This document shows positions 1 through 7,804 of a stretch of 45,655 nt of DNA, one piece after another. Below the pieces are notes generated by a model that saw only the letters and a list, made by a program, of their open reading frames with translations, was not told the DNA's origin and searched no databases. Position numbers and translations under genes: made by a program. Positions within the stretch are counted from its first letter, which is position 1. Every line of letters begins with the position of its first letter. Source of the DNA: Candidatus Zixiibacteriota bacterium (GTDB lineage: Bacteria > Zixibacteria > MSB-5A5 > UBA10806); contig JAHEDG010000021.1 in NCBI GenBank assembly GCA_024641335.1, positions 1 through 45,655 of the forward strand. The letters are read 5' to 3'.

Positions 1-748
1 GAATGGCGGGGCCGCTCAATCCCCAATGAGTGATAAGCAGAGGCCCGGTCTGTTCAATCTTTTTCTTTCCCCTGCCCGATAAGGCAAGCCGCACAGCCTG
101 GAAACTGGTTCCGGCCAGACCATCGAGGCGACGGTCTTTTATATCGAAGGTAAACAGCGAGGGAACTCCCGCCACGATATTATGTCCGAGGGCCTTAGCC
201 AGCCGATGCCCCTGCGAGATGCCTCCGGAAGCTATCAGAACCCTGTCGTATTGTTCGCGGGTTTTGTCGTGGCTTTCGATCTCGAACAAGGGCGGGCCGG
301 ATTCCGCGGGGGAGGCTTTAATACGTTTTACCCTGGCCCCGAGCCGAATATTAATCCCCGAACGGGCCGCTGTCTCAAGCAGGCAGTCTACGATGGTCGA
401 TGAGCTATCGGTTGTCGGAAACATACGTCCGTCGCTCTCGGCTTTCAGACGGACATCGTGCCGCTCGAACCAGGCTATCGTGTCCCTGGGTTGAAAACGG
501 GAGAACGGACCGCGCAGCTCTTTGAATCCACGGGGGTAGTTTTTCACCAGCTCGGCCGGATCGAAACAATTGTGGGTGACGTTGCATCGTCCGCCGCCGG
601 AGATACTGACTTTATATAGCGGTTTGTCGGTGGCCTCGAATATCGTGATTTTCGCCGCTCGGTTATGCTCCGCCGTCGATATAGCCCCGAATATCCCGGC
701 CGGCCCCGCGCCGATCACGGCTATTCGTATTCCCGCCAGTTTGCTCAT
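1..748 (-). CDS. BaiN/HI0933-family NAD(P)/FAD-dependent oxidoreductase, 3' end cut by window edge
   Basis: The minus strand is open from an ATG at 748 to the window edge (about 249 codons), so the C-terminal part of the protein lies outside. It begins with a Rossmann FAD-binding fingerprint (GAGPAG, residues 13-18) and has the family signature SGGGRCNVTH at residues 50-59, typical of the HI0933/YhiN/BaiN flavoproteins. Members are about 400 aa long, so some 150 residues are missing. The family binds FAD; the physiological substrate of most members is unknown, and BaiN itself acts in bile-acid reduction, so substrate should not be inferred. An in-frame stop lies eight codons upstream of the chosen ATG. 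A second, divergent member of the same family sits at 23643-24941. Confidence 0.88.
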   Translation of the reverse strand, partial: MSKLAGIRIAVIGAGPAGIFGAISTAEHNRAAKITIFEATDKPLYKVSISGGGRCNVTHNCFDPAELVKNYPRGFKELRGPFSRFQPRDTIAWFERHDVRLKAESDGRMFPTTDSSSTIVDCLLETAARSGINIRLGARVKRIKASPAESGPPLFEIESHDKTREQYDRVLIASGGISQGHRLAKALGHNIVAGVPSLFTFDIKDRRLDGLAGTSFQAVRLALSGRGKKKIEQTGPLLITHWGLSGPAI

Positions 749-883
749 ACGGGATAATATGGATGCTTTAGATAAAAATGCCAGAGGTATCTTGGGGGGG
801 CCACCCGACTGTATAGGTAAATACGTGGTAGGATGAGAGAGTCCAACCGCACAGGCAACGTGCTTATTCCGATTATCATTGGT

Positions 884-899
884 AAAAGCATGCCGCCCG
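884..899 (-). repeat. Short intergenic repeat (family A), copy 1
   Basis: Read on the minus strand this is CGGGCGGCATGCTTTT, matching 15 of 16 bases of the plus-strand sequence at 17585-17600. Both copies are intergenic and in opposite orientations. The second copy continues into a 14-bp-arm hairpin, which this one does not keep. Confidence 0.5.
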
Positions 900-987
900 A
901 TTTAAATCAAGTCGGGGTTCAGGATGTCGCATCTCTCCCCCGTCGCTGCCCTCCAGGGGCGCGGCATCCTGGTCCATTAAAACATTT

Positions 988-1039
988 CCCGTCCCAGCCC
1001 CGCCCCTGGATTCCCGATTAGCAATTTCGGGAATGACAA
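988..1039 (-). repeat. dRS3-like hairpin repeat (family B), copy 1
   Basis: The core is an 8-bp stem, ATTCCCGA (1010-1017) and TCGGGAAT (1027-1034), with a 9-base loop. On the minus strand it reads CTTGTCATTCCC...GGGAATCCAGGGG and continues into a G-rich tail. The same layout occurs on the plus strand at 15135-15185 with a different but still complementary stem. The ATTCC-N-GGAAT form resembles widespread small repeats such as Neisseria dRS3; that similarity is from memory. Confidence 0.65.
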
Positions 1040-1047
1040 GGTTTTAA

Positions 1048-1518
1048 TCACCTCGTAAACCTATAACTGGCATTGCGACGGTAGTTGCCGTCCTTGCGGT
1101 ACATCATCTTCTCATCGACAAACTCGCAGCGCACCCGGCAGTAATCGTCGTGGAAGCCTGTGATGATCTCGTTGACCTCTTTTTCCGGATAGACTCGGTT
1201 GACCTCGAACTGACCCAGGATATGTTCGAGAATATAGGCCCGTTTTTTACGCTGCACCGGCAAGGCCTGGAATTTGCCATCCCGCATGAACCGTTCGATT
1301 ATCTTCTGCCCAGGTTCCATGGCGCTCTTATTTGAATGCTTTTCCAGCCACTCATTCAAATCGGAATCTTTGATCCGCCAGTCTTTGCCGATCTTGTAAC
1401 CGGGCAGTTCTCCAGCTTGAAGCTTGCGGGCGATCACCTGTACGTTCATCCTGAGCATCTCGGCGATCTCGTTGGTGGTGTAGAACTTAGGTGTCGAATT
1501 TTGAATTATTTCATCCAT
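1048..1518 (-). CDS. Excisionase/MerR-type HTH protein with C-terminal DUF2087-like domain
   Basis: I take the start at the ATG at 1518, because AAGGGA lies eight bases before it; the open frame extends 23 codons further up without a ribosome site. The product is 156 aa. Residues about 11-58 form a 'helix-turn-helix 17' excisionase-type DNA-binding domain (FYTTNEIAEML, then GYKIGKDWRI). Residues about 72-145 resemble DUF2087, a small domain often attached to such regulators (RAYILEHIL, then RVYPEKEVNEII, then YCRVRCEFVDE). It is probably a transcriptional regulator; target unknown. Tandem AATCCCTTA repeats just upstream suggest it may bind its own promoter. No phage genes are nearby, so a role as an excisionase is unlikely. 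Confidence 0.82.
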   Translation of the reverse strand: MDEIIQNSTPKFYTTNEIAEMLRMNVQVIARKLQAGELPGYKIGKDWRIKDSDLNEWLEKHSNKSAMEPGQKIIERFMRDGKFQALPVQRKKRAYILEHILGQFEVNRVYPEKEVNEIITGFHDDYCRVRCEFVDEKMMYRKDGNYRRNASYRFTR

Positions 1519-1521
1519 TTT

Positions 1522-1582
1522 ATTGTCCCTTATTTTTGTTATCGTCAATACTATACGGTAGTTTAAGGGATTATAAGGGATT
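1522..1582 (-). promoter_or_regulatory. Candidate operator: decamer repeats upstream of the HTH gene
   Basis: On the plus strand TTAAGGGATT (1563-1572) is followed directly by ATAAGGGATT (1573-1582), a tandem repeat with a 10-bp period, one helical turn. An inverted relative (ATTGTCCCTTAT, 1522-1533) lies next to the ribosome site. This arrangement in front of a small DNA-binding protein suggests autoregulation. A TATAAT-like hexamer is part of the tandem repeat on the minus strand. Regulatory role is inferred. Confidence 0.4.
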
Positions 1583-1626
1583 GTCAAGGAGATATTTCCC
1601 TAAATAATAGGAGAGTTGACACATTT

Positions 1627-1654
1627 GTCGCCAGCAAGATAGCGACCTACATTA
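1627..1654 (+). repeat. GTCG..CGAC-CTACATTA hairpin repeat (family C), solo copy
   Basis: This 28-base sequence matches 15060-15087 at 25 of 28 positions. Its stem GTCGC (1627-1631) pairs with GCGAC (1642-1646); the other copy has GTCGG pairing with CCGAC. Two of the three differences therefore compensate each other within the stem. It lies between the HTH gene and the 602-aa gene. Confidence 0.6.
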
Positions 1655-1679
1655 TATAATAATGAGTCAGAGTGTCCGA

Positions 1680-3488
1680 TTACGCGGTAGAAAGGACCAT
1701 CGCCGGCGAGGGTAGCAAAGCCTCGATCTCTTCCATCAGGGTGTCAAGTTCGCGCAGGAAACGCTCTTTCTGTTCCGCGCTGTATTCGTCGGCCAAACGA
1801 CGGTAATACTCGGCACCGCTTTCCATGTTTTCCTTGAAGGTCTGGAAATATTTGGAGGTTCTCTCTATCAGACCCTTCTTCGATTTCTGGAACTCGTCCT
1901 GAAAATGTTCTATATTGAGCTTGAGTTCTCTTATGAACATATGTGGACGTTCGGGGTTGGTTAGCAGGCTTAACCGTCCGTAAATATGAGAGACCATCTC
2001 CTCCAGCGAGGCGATTTTAGAGAAATTGACTATATTCGGCCCGGCGCAAACCGCGGGAACAGCGTCGGGATCGATATTGTTTTTGAGAGTTGCTCCGCCG
2101 GCCAGGTCGTGGCAAATGCAGGATTTGATCAGGACCCTTTCCTGGAATTCATCGCGGCGGAGTGACGCCGGATTGCCGTTATCCATCTGTTTGAGTTTCA
2201 ACTGCTGATATCCTCTCGAAGCGGTGCAGATCGGCACCCTTGTAAACTCGGTATCGATAGCGGCGTAACCTTTGGGGCATGGACTGCCCGGTCTGCCGTC
2301 GGCCAAGCGTTGCCGACGGGTCATTTCACTGGCAGATTCGCGCAGATTCCAGAACGGCACTCCCAGCGGGGATGAGTCGCTCAGGTAGATGTCGTCCTCG
2401 TTAGCGTCAAGGAGTTTACGCAGATGAGCGTCGTCAACATTGGTCACTTCCGGGACCAGCAGGAACGGAGTTCCCCAGCCGGTGCCGTCGACTTTGTAAT
2501 AATCCATCAGGAACTTATTTTCTTCGGCCGTGCCTATACCGCCCTGCACCGTGACTCTTACATCAAAAGGATCAGACACAGAAGGGCGATCCATTTTATT
2601 CAGAGCTCTGGAATACATCATATGAAGATTATCGATCAGGTTGGTTCTTTGACGTTTGAACTCTTCGAGAATCGGCCCCAGAACAATACCGCCAAGGGCG
2701 AAAGCGTGGCCGCCGCAGTTGAGTCCGGATTCGATCCTGTATTCGGAAACCCACAAGCCTCTTTTGGCCATGTATTTTCCCTGGATCAAGGCGGAGCGGA
2801 AATCGCTGACTTTGAGGATAATCTTTTTATTGATAACTCCATTATCGTCCGGAAAGAAATCGTCGCATTGAAGAAGATATTCGAAAAGACGAGGATTGAA
2901 ACCGGCCGAGAAAATTATAGAAGACCGCAAAGGGCTTCTGGCAAAGCCGCGTAAAGCGGCCGTCGCCTCGGAGAACTCCTTGGGAAGTTTTTTCCCGAGG
3001 TGATAGCGATCACGGTCGGCTTTGGTCATAATATTGACGTCTATATCTCCTGGTACCGCGTAGGTCCTGAGAGTATTCTGCATTCTGATTTTTTCAGCCT
3101 GATCGACAGTATCCAGCATTTCCAAATATGATTGTTTGACCGGAGAATCAGGGAGCATTTCGAAATAACGGGTAATTTCGCTGCCAGGTTCGAATCCGGA
3201 TGATCTGAGCGAATCGACCTGTCTCCGCACCAGTTCGTCCAGGAGCTCCAGATAAGCGGTTATTCTATTAGCCCGTGAGTCTTTATCATGGCTCCTAATC
3301 GGTTTGAACGGGAGTCCGTTTTTAAGGGAGTGGAATTTGCGCATCTGCTCTATCAGAACGTCGTCCAAAAGAGAAATAACCGACGATATACCGTAGCGGG
3401 CAACCTTTAACGGGGTATCGACCGTGAATCCGGTGCCCATTACAGGGATATGAAACAGGTGTGAACTTTTAATCGCCTTCTCTCGCAT
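1680..3488 (-). CDS. Conserved protein of unknown function, possible FMN/TIM-barrel-like enzyme rich in conserved-looking cysteines
   Basis: The 602-aa product looks like a long, highly conserved family that I recall from Bacteroidota genomes, where it carries no functional name. It has no signal peptide or membrane segment, so it is probably cytosolic. The N-terminus (HIPVMGTGFTVDTPLKVARYG, residues about 13-33) and a glycine-rich segment (VTVQGGIGTAEEN, 313-324) resemble the start and phosphate-binding loop of FMN-dependent TIM barrels such as nitronate monooxygenase; this is a weak resemblance. Cysteines lie at 208, 258 (NCGGHAF), 404 (SPCPKG), 421, 457, 459 (SCICHDL) and 481, a pattern that could bind metal or an Fe-S cluster. 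The last 100 residues are helical and charged. Substrate unknown. It stands alone between non-related genes; the ribosome site is weak. Confidence 0.75.
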   Translation of the reverse strand: MREKAIKSSHLFHIPVMGTGFTVDTPLKVARYGISSVISLLDDVLIEQMRKFHSLKNGLPFKPIRSHDKDSRANRITAYLELLDELVRRQVDSLRSSGFEPGSEITRYFEMLPDSPVKQSYLEMLDTVDQAEKIRMQNTLRTYAVPGDIDVNIMTKADRDRYHLGKKLPKEFSEATAALRGFARSPLRSSIIFSAGFNPRLFEYLLQCDDFFPDDNGVINKKIILKVSDFRSALIQGKYMAKRGLWVSEYRIESGLNCGGHAFALGGIVLGPILEEFKRQRTNLIDNLHMMYSRALNKMDRPSVSDPFDVRVTVQGGIGTAEENKFLMDYYKVDGTGWGTPFLLVPEVTNVDDAHLRKLLDANEDDIYLSDSSPLGVPFWNLRESASEMTRRQRLADGRPGSPCPKGYAAIDTEFTRVPICTASRGYQQLKLKQMDNGNPASLRRDEFQERVLIKSCICHDLAGGATLKNNIDPDAVPAVCAGPNIVNFSKIASLEEMVSHIYGRLSLLTNPERPHMFIRELKLNIEHFQDEFQKSKKGLIERTSKYFQTFKENMESGAEYYRRLADEYSAEQKERFLRELDTLMEEIEALLPSPAMVLSTA

Positions 3489-3623
3489 ATTGGAAATAAG
3501 GGGGAGTAGTGAAGTAATGTCAAGTGAATTGATGTTTAGACGTCCTTCGAATAAAATATGGTGAGGAATATCCTTGATCGGGAATATTCGATTTGATGGA
3601 TTATGGTTTCAGATACAGGCGGC

Positions 3624-3663
3624 AAAAAACGCTGTCCGAATTTTACTTCCGACAGCGTTTTTG
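3624..3663. terminator. Bidirectional intrinsic terminator
   Basis: A stem of ACGCTGTC (3629-3636) and GACAGCGT (3651-3658) is flanked by an A run on the left and a T run on the right, so it gives a U-tract in both directions. On the minus strand it follows the stop of the sorting-domain gene at 3690. Confidence 0.8.
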
Positions 3664-3689
3664 GAGGGAGCGCTCATAGACCATATCGA

Positions 3690-4651
3690 TTATTTAAGGT
3701 AGGTCATCTTCCTGGTTTCGGTCTGATCTCCCGCCCGCAGTTTGTAGAAATATGTTCCGCTGGGATTATCATCGGCTTGCCAGGTGTAGCTATGGTATCC
3801 GGGTTGTTGAACGGGCAGGCTGATATTATCGATCGAACGGCCCAGAATATCGTAGATTTCCAGTTTAACATCAGACGCGGCGGAGAGGCTGAAGGAGATA
3901 GTTGTCGAGCCGTTGAAAGGATTGGGATAATTTTGTGAAAGCTCGAACAATTCCGGTACAATAGAATCTGAAGGATCGTCCGCGCCGGTAGGGTTACCCT
4001 GACCGCCGCCGTATGCGTCGCCGTAGTAGCCCGCGATATTATCGGTGATCTGGTTTCCGATGATCATGGGCGAGGACGCCTGGCAGTATATCGCGCCGCC
4101 GTAATCGGCCGAGAAATTATTCCTGAATATGTTGTATTCTATGAGAGGGTCGGAACCATTTACAAGCTCTATCGCGCGCCGCCGATGCTTCCGGTGGGCG
4201 CGTCGCTATCTTCTATCAGGCAATTTCTGATAGTGATATCGGAGTTGTCAAGATGAATGCCCGATGTTAAAGCGTCAGTGATAATACAATGCTCCAGAAT
4301 CGACTGACTGGAAGCGTTATAAAAATCGAGACCGAGACTTCTATCGCCCTGTTGAAACGGGATGAATCTGATAGGCTCCGAATCTGTCCCGACAGCTTGC
4401 AGCTCCGCGTCGTTTAGTATCTCAAACTTAAAATAATCCAAAAACATGACATCTACGCCCGGCTCGATAATGAGGGTTTCTCCCGCAGGCACCCGAACCG
4501 AATCGGCCACTATAACACTATCCGCGCTCCAGGTTCCGGAAATATCGCCGAATACGAACATGACATCGGCCCGCGCCCGGCCGAACAGAACGATAGTCAG
4601 CGCGATAGCGATTGCCGCCGTCTTGCCGATTAACTTAATTGAAAACATCAT
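3690..4651 (-). pseudogene. Frameshifted secreted beta-helix protein with type IX C-terminal sorting domain
   Basis: Two open frames form one gene. The 5' part (from 4651, good AAGGAG site) encodes a signal peptide (about residues 1-28, ending ARA) and short parallel beta-helix repeats (ILEHCIITD, TIRNCLIED). It stops at 4169. The next frame continues the same fold at once (AIELVNGSDPLIEYNIF, then GGAIYC) and ends in a type A sorting domain: LSQNYPNPFN...GRSI...SGTYFYKLRAG...KMTYLK. The frames differ by two bases; the minus strand carries GGCGGCGCGCGATAGAG where GGCGGCGCGATAGAG would restore reading. The extra GC lies in the CGCGCGC run at 4173-4179. Intact, the product would be about 320 aa and exported to the cell surface. 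This is either a real inactivation, a slippage switch, or a sequencing error. Confidence 0.75.
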
Positions 4652-4756
4652 TTGACTACTCCTTGTAAACCATACAGACTATCTCCTTTCAATTCTTGTT
4701 GGTCCAACAACCTTCTGATAATTAAATACGAAGCAATTCGGACAGCGGTTTCCATA

Positions 4757-4783
4757 TTATGAAAATATTATTCATTTTCATAA
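4757..4783. repeat. AT-rich perfect inverted repeat
   Basis: TTATGAAAAT (4757-4766) and ATTTTCATAA (4774-4783) form a 10-bp stem with a 7-base loop, between the tspO stop and the start of the sorting-domain gene. There is no U-tract, so it may be an operator rather than a terminator. Confidence 0.45.
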
Positions 4784-4821
4784 TAAGTCGTTGGATGAAA
4801 AGATTTGTAAAATCAGATTTA

Positions 4822-5295
4822 TCAGTTCCGGTTCATTAACCAGATGGCCAAATTCAGAGCGGCGGCAAATGTTACCCAGGCGAGGTAAGGGGCGAACAGG
4901 GCTCCGGCCAGAGGACGAATTTGCCAGAACAACAACATAACAGCCAGAATCCCGGTCCACAAGACAACAATATCGATAAGAGCCAGTCCCGGTTTATTAA
5001 GTCCGAAAAAGAGCCACGACCATAAAGCGTTTAAGACAAGCTGCATTATGAAAAGAGCCAGAGGAAGTTTAGCCGACCATATTCCGGCCTCTTTCCATAC
5101 CAGCCAGGCGGAGATCCCCATCAATATGTAAAGCAGTGTCCAGACCGGCCCGAAAATCCAGCCCGGCGGTGTCCATGACGGTTTGGCCAGACTTAAATAC
5201 CAATCTCCCGGCATGAATCTCGAACCGATAAACCCGGCGGCCAGCGGCAAGGCAATCCAAGCAAACAATCCTATTATTTGATTTCGTAAGATCAT
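4822..5295 (-). CDS. tspO: TspO/MBR family tryptophan-rich membrane protein
   Basis: The 157-aa product has five predicted membrane helices and the normal family length. It shows the hallmark segment KPSWTPPGWIFGPVW (residues 38-52), ALWSWLFFG in the middle and APYLAWVTFAAALN near the end. TspO/translocator proteins sit in the outer or inner membrane of bacteria (mitochondrial outer membrane in animals), bind porphyrins and take part in tetrapyrrole and stress responses. No obvious ribosome site precedes the ATG. The neighbours (an O-methyltransferase upstream, a broken surface protein downstream) give no functional clue. Confidence 0.93.
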   Translation of the reverse strand: MILRNQIIGLFAWIALPLAAGFIGSRFMPGDWYLSLAKPSWTPPGWIFGPVWTLLYILMGISAWLVWKEAGIWSAKLPLALFIMQLVLNALWSWLFFGLNKPGLALIDIVVLWTGILAVMLLFWQIRPLAGALFAPYLAWVTFAAALNLAIWLMNRN

Positions 5296-5365
5296 ATTTC
5301 TATTTTGATAAACTTCAAAATACCAGTGAATCGTTCCTGCCGAAAGAGTAAGAAATCTCCTGTCT

Positions 5366-5956
5366 TTATAATTTTCTGCAAAATAATTCTCCTTTCCCGA
5401 TAGGTACGATCAGCGCGTCAACACGCCTGTCGCCAAGCGCATAGTCTGTAAACGGTTGAAGTTGATCGGCGTGGCTGATAACGTTATCGACAATCAGAAT
5501 ACCATCGGCGACCATGTTCGGAACTATCGACTCATAGCAGTCTCTATAGACATCCTTATCCGCGTCGAGAAAACAAAACGCGATATCCGAATAATCATCG
5601 AGATACTCCCGGGCGTCTCCGATCACCAGCTCGATTATATCGTCCACTCCGGCCAATCGAAATGTTTCTTTGGCCAGAGCGGCTTTGTCGATAGAATTTT
5701 CGAATGAAATCAGTTTGGTGTTTTTCGGCCGGCAGGCTAAGGAAAGATACAGGCTTGAATATCCGGCGCTTGTACCGATCTCGATAATTTTTCCGTCCGG
5801 CGCGATGGCCGCCATTAAGGCGATAAATTTCCCTGTTTCGGGCGGTATCTGCCTGAGCCGCTTTATATGAGAGGTGCCATCTATTCGATCTGCCGAATCG
5901 ATTTCTTCGAGCCGTCTCATCTGGCTCTGGATTTTATTCGGAATATCCCGAAACAT
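5366..5956 (-). CDS. Class I SAM-dependent O-methyltransferase (caffeoyl-CoA OMT/COMT family)
   Basis: The product (196 aa) matches the PF01596 O-methyltransferase family over its whole length. The SAM-binding motif I is EIGTSAGYSS (about residues 59-68), the metal-binding acidic segment is FLDADKDVY (about 129-137) and a second metal residue lies in IVDN (about 155-158). Such enzymes methylate catechol-type hydroxyls with a divalent cation; the substrate here is unknown. Two ATGs (5962 and 5956) are possible. The second is preferred because AGAGG lies six bases before it and too close to the first. A short remnant resembling the end of a LysE-type exporter ends 13 bases upstream on the same strand. 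Confidence 0.9.
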   Translation of the reverse strand: MFRDIPNKIQSQMRRLEEIDSADRIDGTSHIKRLRQIPPETGKFIALMAAIAPDGKIIEIGTSAGYSSLYLSLACRPKNTKLISFENSIDKAALAKETFRLAGVDDIIELVIGDAREYLDDYSDIAFCFLDADKDVYRDCYESIVPNMVADGILIVDNVISHADQLQPFTDYALGDRRVDALIVPIGKGELFCRKL

Positions 5957-5968
5957 CGTCATCCTCTT

Positions 5969-6103
5969 TCACGCGTAAGATACGATCAATACGATCCCGC
6001 ATAAGACTACGCTGAAATGCTCGACATAGTTTCGTAATCGGGCGTCGCTAAAAAAGGCGGCCCGGATAAGATAACCGAAAAGAGCGATATGGTGAATGTA
6101 ACT
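5969..6103 (-). pseudogene. Possible C-terminal remnant of a LysE/RhtB-type exporter
   Basis: A 44-codon frame with no start codon reads like the last two helices of a LysE-type amino-acid exporter: a hydrophobic stretch (IALFGYLIRAAFF), a short basic linker (DARLRNYVEHF) and a terminal hydrophobic helix (SVVLCGIVLIVSYA). Stop codons close all frames just upstream, so the rest of the gene is gone. The call rests on hydrophobicity pattern and position only and may be chance. Confidence 0.25.
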
Positions 6104-6119
6104 CTACTCAACCATATCG
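6085..6119. repeat. Inverted repeat CGATATGGT/ACCATATCG
   Basis: A perfect 9-bp inverted repeat with a 17-base loop (arms 6085-6093 and 6111-6119) lies 110 bases upstream of the radical SAM gene. There is no U-tract on either strand. It may be an operator or a processing site. Confidence 0.35.
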
Positions 6120-6228
6120 GAATAGATTGACACGATGAGGTCGTCGCGTTACTTTAAGTGTAAGGAAATAAAACAGGGCAGGGCATCTTCGGCCAGGCAA
6201 CATAATCAACGGTTAGCGGAGGTGTAGC

Positions 6229-7692
6229 TTGAAAATCATCGGCATAGAACCCAAAGCGCCCGGGCTTCATATCTTCAGCAGAATGTATATCCCCCGGCTG
6301 GGGCTGCCGCAAATTCTGACCATCGCCAGAAACATGGGGCATCAATGCTCGATATACTGCGAAGAGATCGCGCCTATTGCCTGGCAGAATATCGCGGACG
6401 CGGACATAATCCTGATCTCGTCGACAACATCCACCGCTCCGCGGGCCTTCTGGCTGATTAGAAAAATCAGGGAGACCAAATCTAACGTTCCGATCATAAT
6501 GGGAGGACCCCATGTGACATTCCTGCCGGAAGAAGCCCTGGATAACGGCGCCGATTTTGTTTTCCGCCACGAGGCGGACGATAGTTTTCCGAGGTTTTTG
6601 GAATGGTATTCTTCCGGTAAAGATCTCCAAAGCCTTAATCGAATACCCGGAATCTCGTTTAAAGCCGGGAACTCGATTTACAATACGCCGCAAAGCCCGA
6701 TTGTCGATCTCGACAAACTTCCGACGCCGGATTTCGATTTGATCGAGGGGTTCGGAAAGCCGTCATCTATTCCTTTGATTACATCCAGAGGCTGCCCCTG
6801 GGAATGCGAATTCTGCTCGGAAGTAGCCATGTTCGGCCGGCGGTATCGTTTCAGGAGCGAAGCAAATGTAATAGAGGATATTCGATATTATGATCGTCGG
6901 TACGGCAAACTGCCGATCTTTTTTGCCGAGGATAATTTTGGAGCCAACCGGCCCCGCCTGGAACGGTTATGCCGGACAATAATCGATAACGGTCTGATTC
7001 GTCCCATCGGGGGCCAGGTCCGGCTGGATCTGGCTAAATACCCCGAAACACTGAGGATAATGACCGGAGCGGGATTCCAGAGGGCTTATATCGGTTACGA
7101 ATCGATAAATCCGGACAGCTTGAAAGAGGCTGGCAAGGGCTTGAACGATGGGGAGATGGGGAATTTGACCAAACAATTTCATAAGCACGGCATCGCTATT
7201 CACGCTATGTGGGTGCTGGGATTCGATAATGACACAATCGATACGGTTAAAAGAACCATCAAATCCAGCATCAAATGGCGGATAGAAACTTCGCAATTTC
7301 TGATACTGGTACCTATCCCCGGCTCGAAACTATTTTATCGTTTGAAAGACGAAAACAGGATTTTCAACTGGGACTGGTCGCGGTACGACGGTCACCACGT
7401 GAATTTTTATCCCGGCGGCATGACCCCCCGTCAGCTGCAGATCGCTGTAATGCTCGACGCCATGCCGAAGATATACGGGTTATGGCTGACAATGAAAATA
7501 TTCATCCTCAATAATTTTCGTTTGAGCGGGACCATTTTCAAAGGATGGAGGCGGTTTGTAAGGGAATTTCGAGGTAACCTGGATACCCTGGCGGTTCGAG
7601 TTTGGGGCAAGGGCGCGGTCAGGAAAATGAAAAAAAACATCACAAAATATCTCGAACAGATGCCGTCGATTTCCCGCAAGTCCCGCGTATAA
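6229..7692 (+). CDS. B12-binding-domain radical SAM protein (BchE-like class)
   Basis: Translation starts on a TTG preceded by a strong GGAGG site; 487 aa. Residues about 1-160 have the Rossmann-like pattern of the cobalamin-binding domain found in this class (ILISSTTSTAPRAF, then PIIMGGPHVTFLPEEAL). I do not see the DxHxxG lower-ligand motif, which fits the base-off BchE/HpnP-like group. The radical SAM cluster is C189-x3-C193-x2-C196 (SRGCPWECEFCSE), followed by the usual barrel (FFAEDNFGAN, AYIGYESINPDSL, MWVLGFDNDT). The C-terminal 100 residues are basic and hydrophobic, perhaps a membrane contact. Such enzymes do methylations, cyclisations or rearrangements in lipid and cofactor pathways. 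It lies 112 bp upstream of hgcA on the same strand; the functional link is only inferred. Confidence 0.87.
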   Translation: MKIIGIEPKAPGLHIFSRMYIPRLGLPQILTIARNMGHQCSIYCEEIAPIAWQNIADADIILISSTTSTAPRAFWLIRKIRETKSNVPIIMGGPHVTFLPEEALDNGADFVFRHEADDSFPRFLEWYSSGKDLQSLNRIPGISFKAGNSIYNTPQSPIVDLDKLPTPDFDLIEGFGKPSSIPLITSRGCPWECEFCSEVAMFGRRYRFRSEANVIEDIRYYDRRYGKLPIFFAEDNFGANRPRLERLCRTIIDNGLIRPIGGQVRLDLAKYPETLRIMTGAGFQRAYIGYESINPDSLKEAGKGLNDGEMGNLTKQFHKHGIAIHAMWVLGFDNDTIDTVKRTIKSSIKWRIETSQFLILVPIPGSKLFYRLKDENRIFNWDWSRYDGHHVNFYPGGMTPRQLQIAVMLDAMPKIYGLWLTMKIFILNNFRLSGTIFKGWRRFVREFRGNLDTLAVRVWGKGAVRKMKKNITKYLEQMPSISRKSRV

Positions 7693-7731
7693 TATCAGGT
7701 TAAATTGCCATGAAAGGAAAAAATAAAGATC

Positions 7732-7761
7732 TTGCGGGATGATTAACAGAATTCGTATTAT
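7732..7761 (+). promoter_or_regulatory. Candidate sigma-70-type promoter for hgcAB
   Basis: TTGCGG (7732-7737), an 18-base spacer and TATTAT (7756-7761) lie about 44 bases before the hgcA ATG. The -10 is close to consensus and the -35 has two mismatches. If real, hgcAB can be transcribed apart from the radical SAM gene. Confidence 0.35.
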
Positions 7762-7804
7762 TTTTGTATTGTTTGCGTAAGCCTGACGAGGAGTAGACAG
7801 GATA

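Larger units (their letters stand above)
749..1047. other. Intergenic region with two repeat elements, no gene
   Basis: I see no convincing gene here; the short open frames lack a start context and run through hairpin repeats. The stretch holds one copy of the GGCATGCTTTT element (884-899, minus orientation), a weak CCCGA/TCGGG inverted repeat just after it, and one copy of the ATTCC...GGAAT hairpin element (988-1039). It separates two minus-strand genes. Confidence 0.6.

Noticed and set aside
833-1021. Short plus-strand open frame
   Set aside because: It runs through two hairpin repeats, has no ribosome site and no protein-like pattern.
2424-2954. 176-codon plus-strand frame inside the 602-aa gene
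   Set aside because: It is antisense to a gene with dense conserved motifs and shows no domain pattern of its own.
6154-6693. 179-codon minus-strand frame over the start of the radical SAM gene
   Set aside because: It is antisense to the intact B12-binding domain, lacks a ribosome site and has no family pattern.
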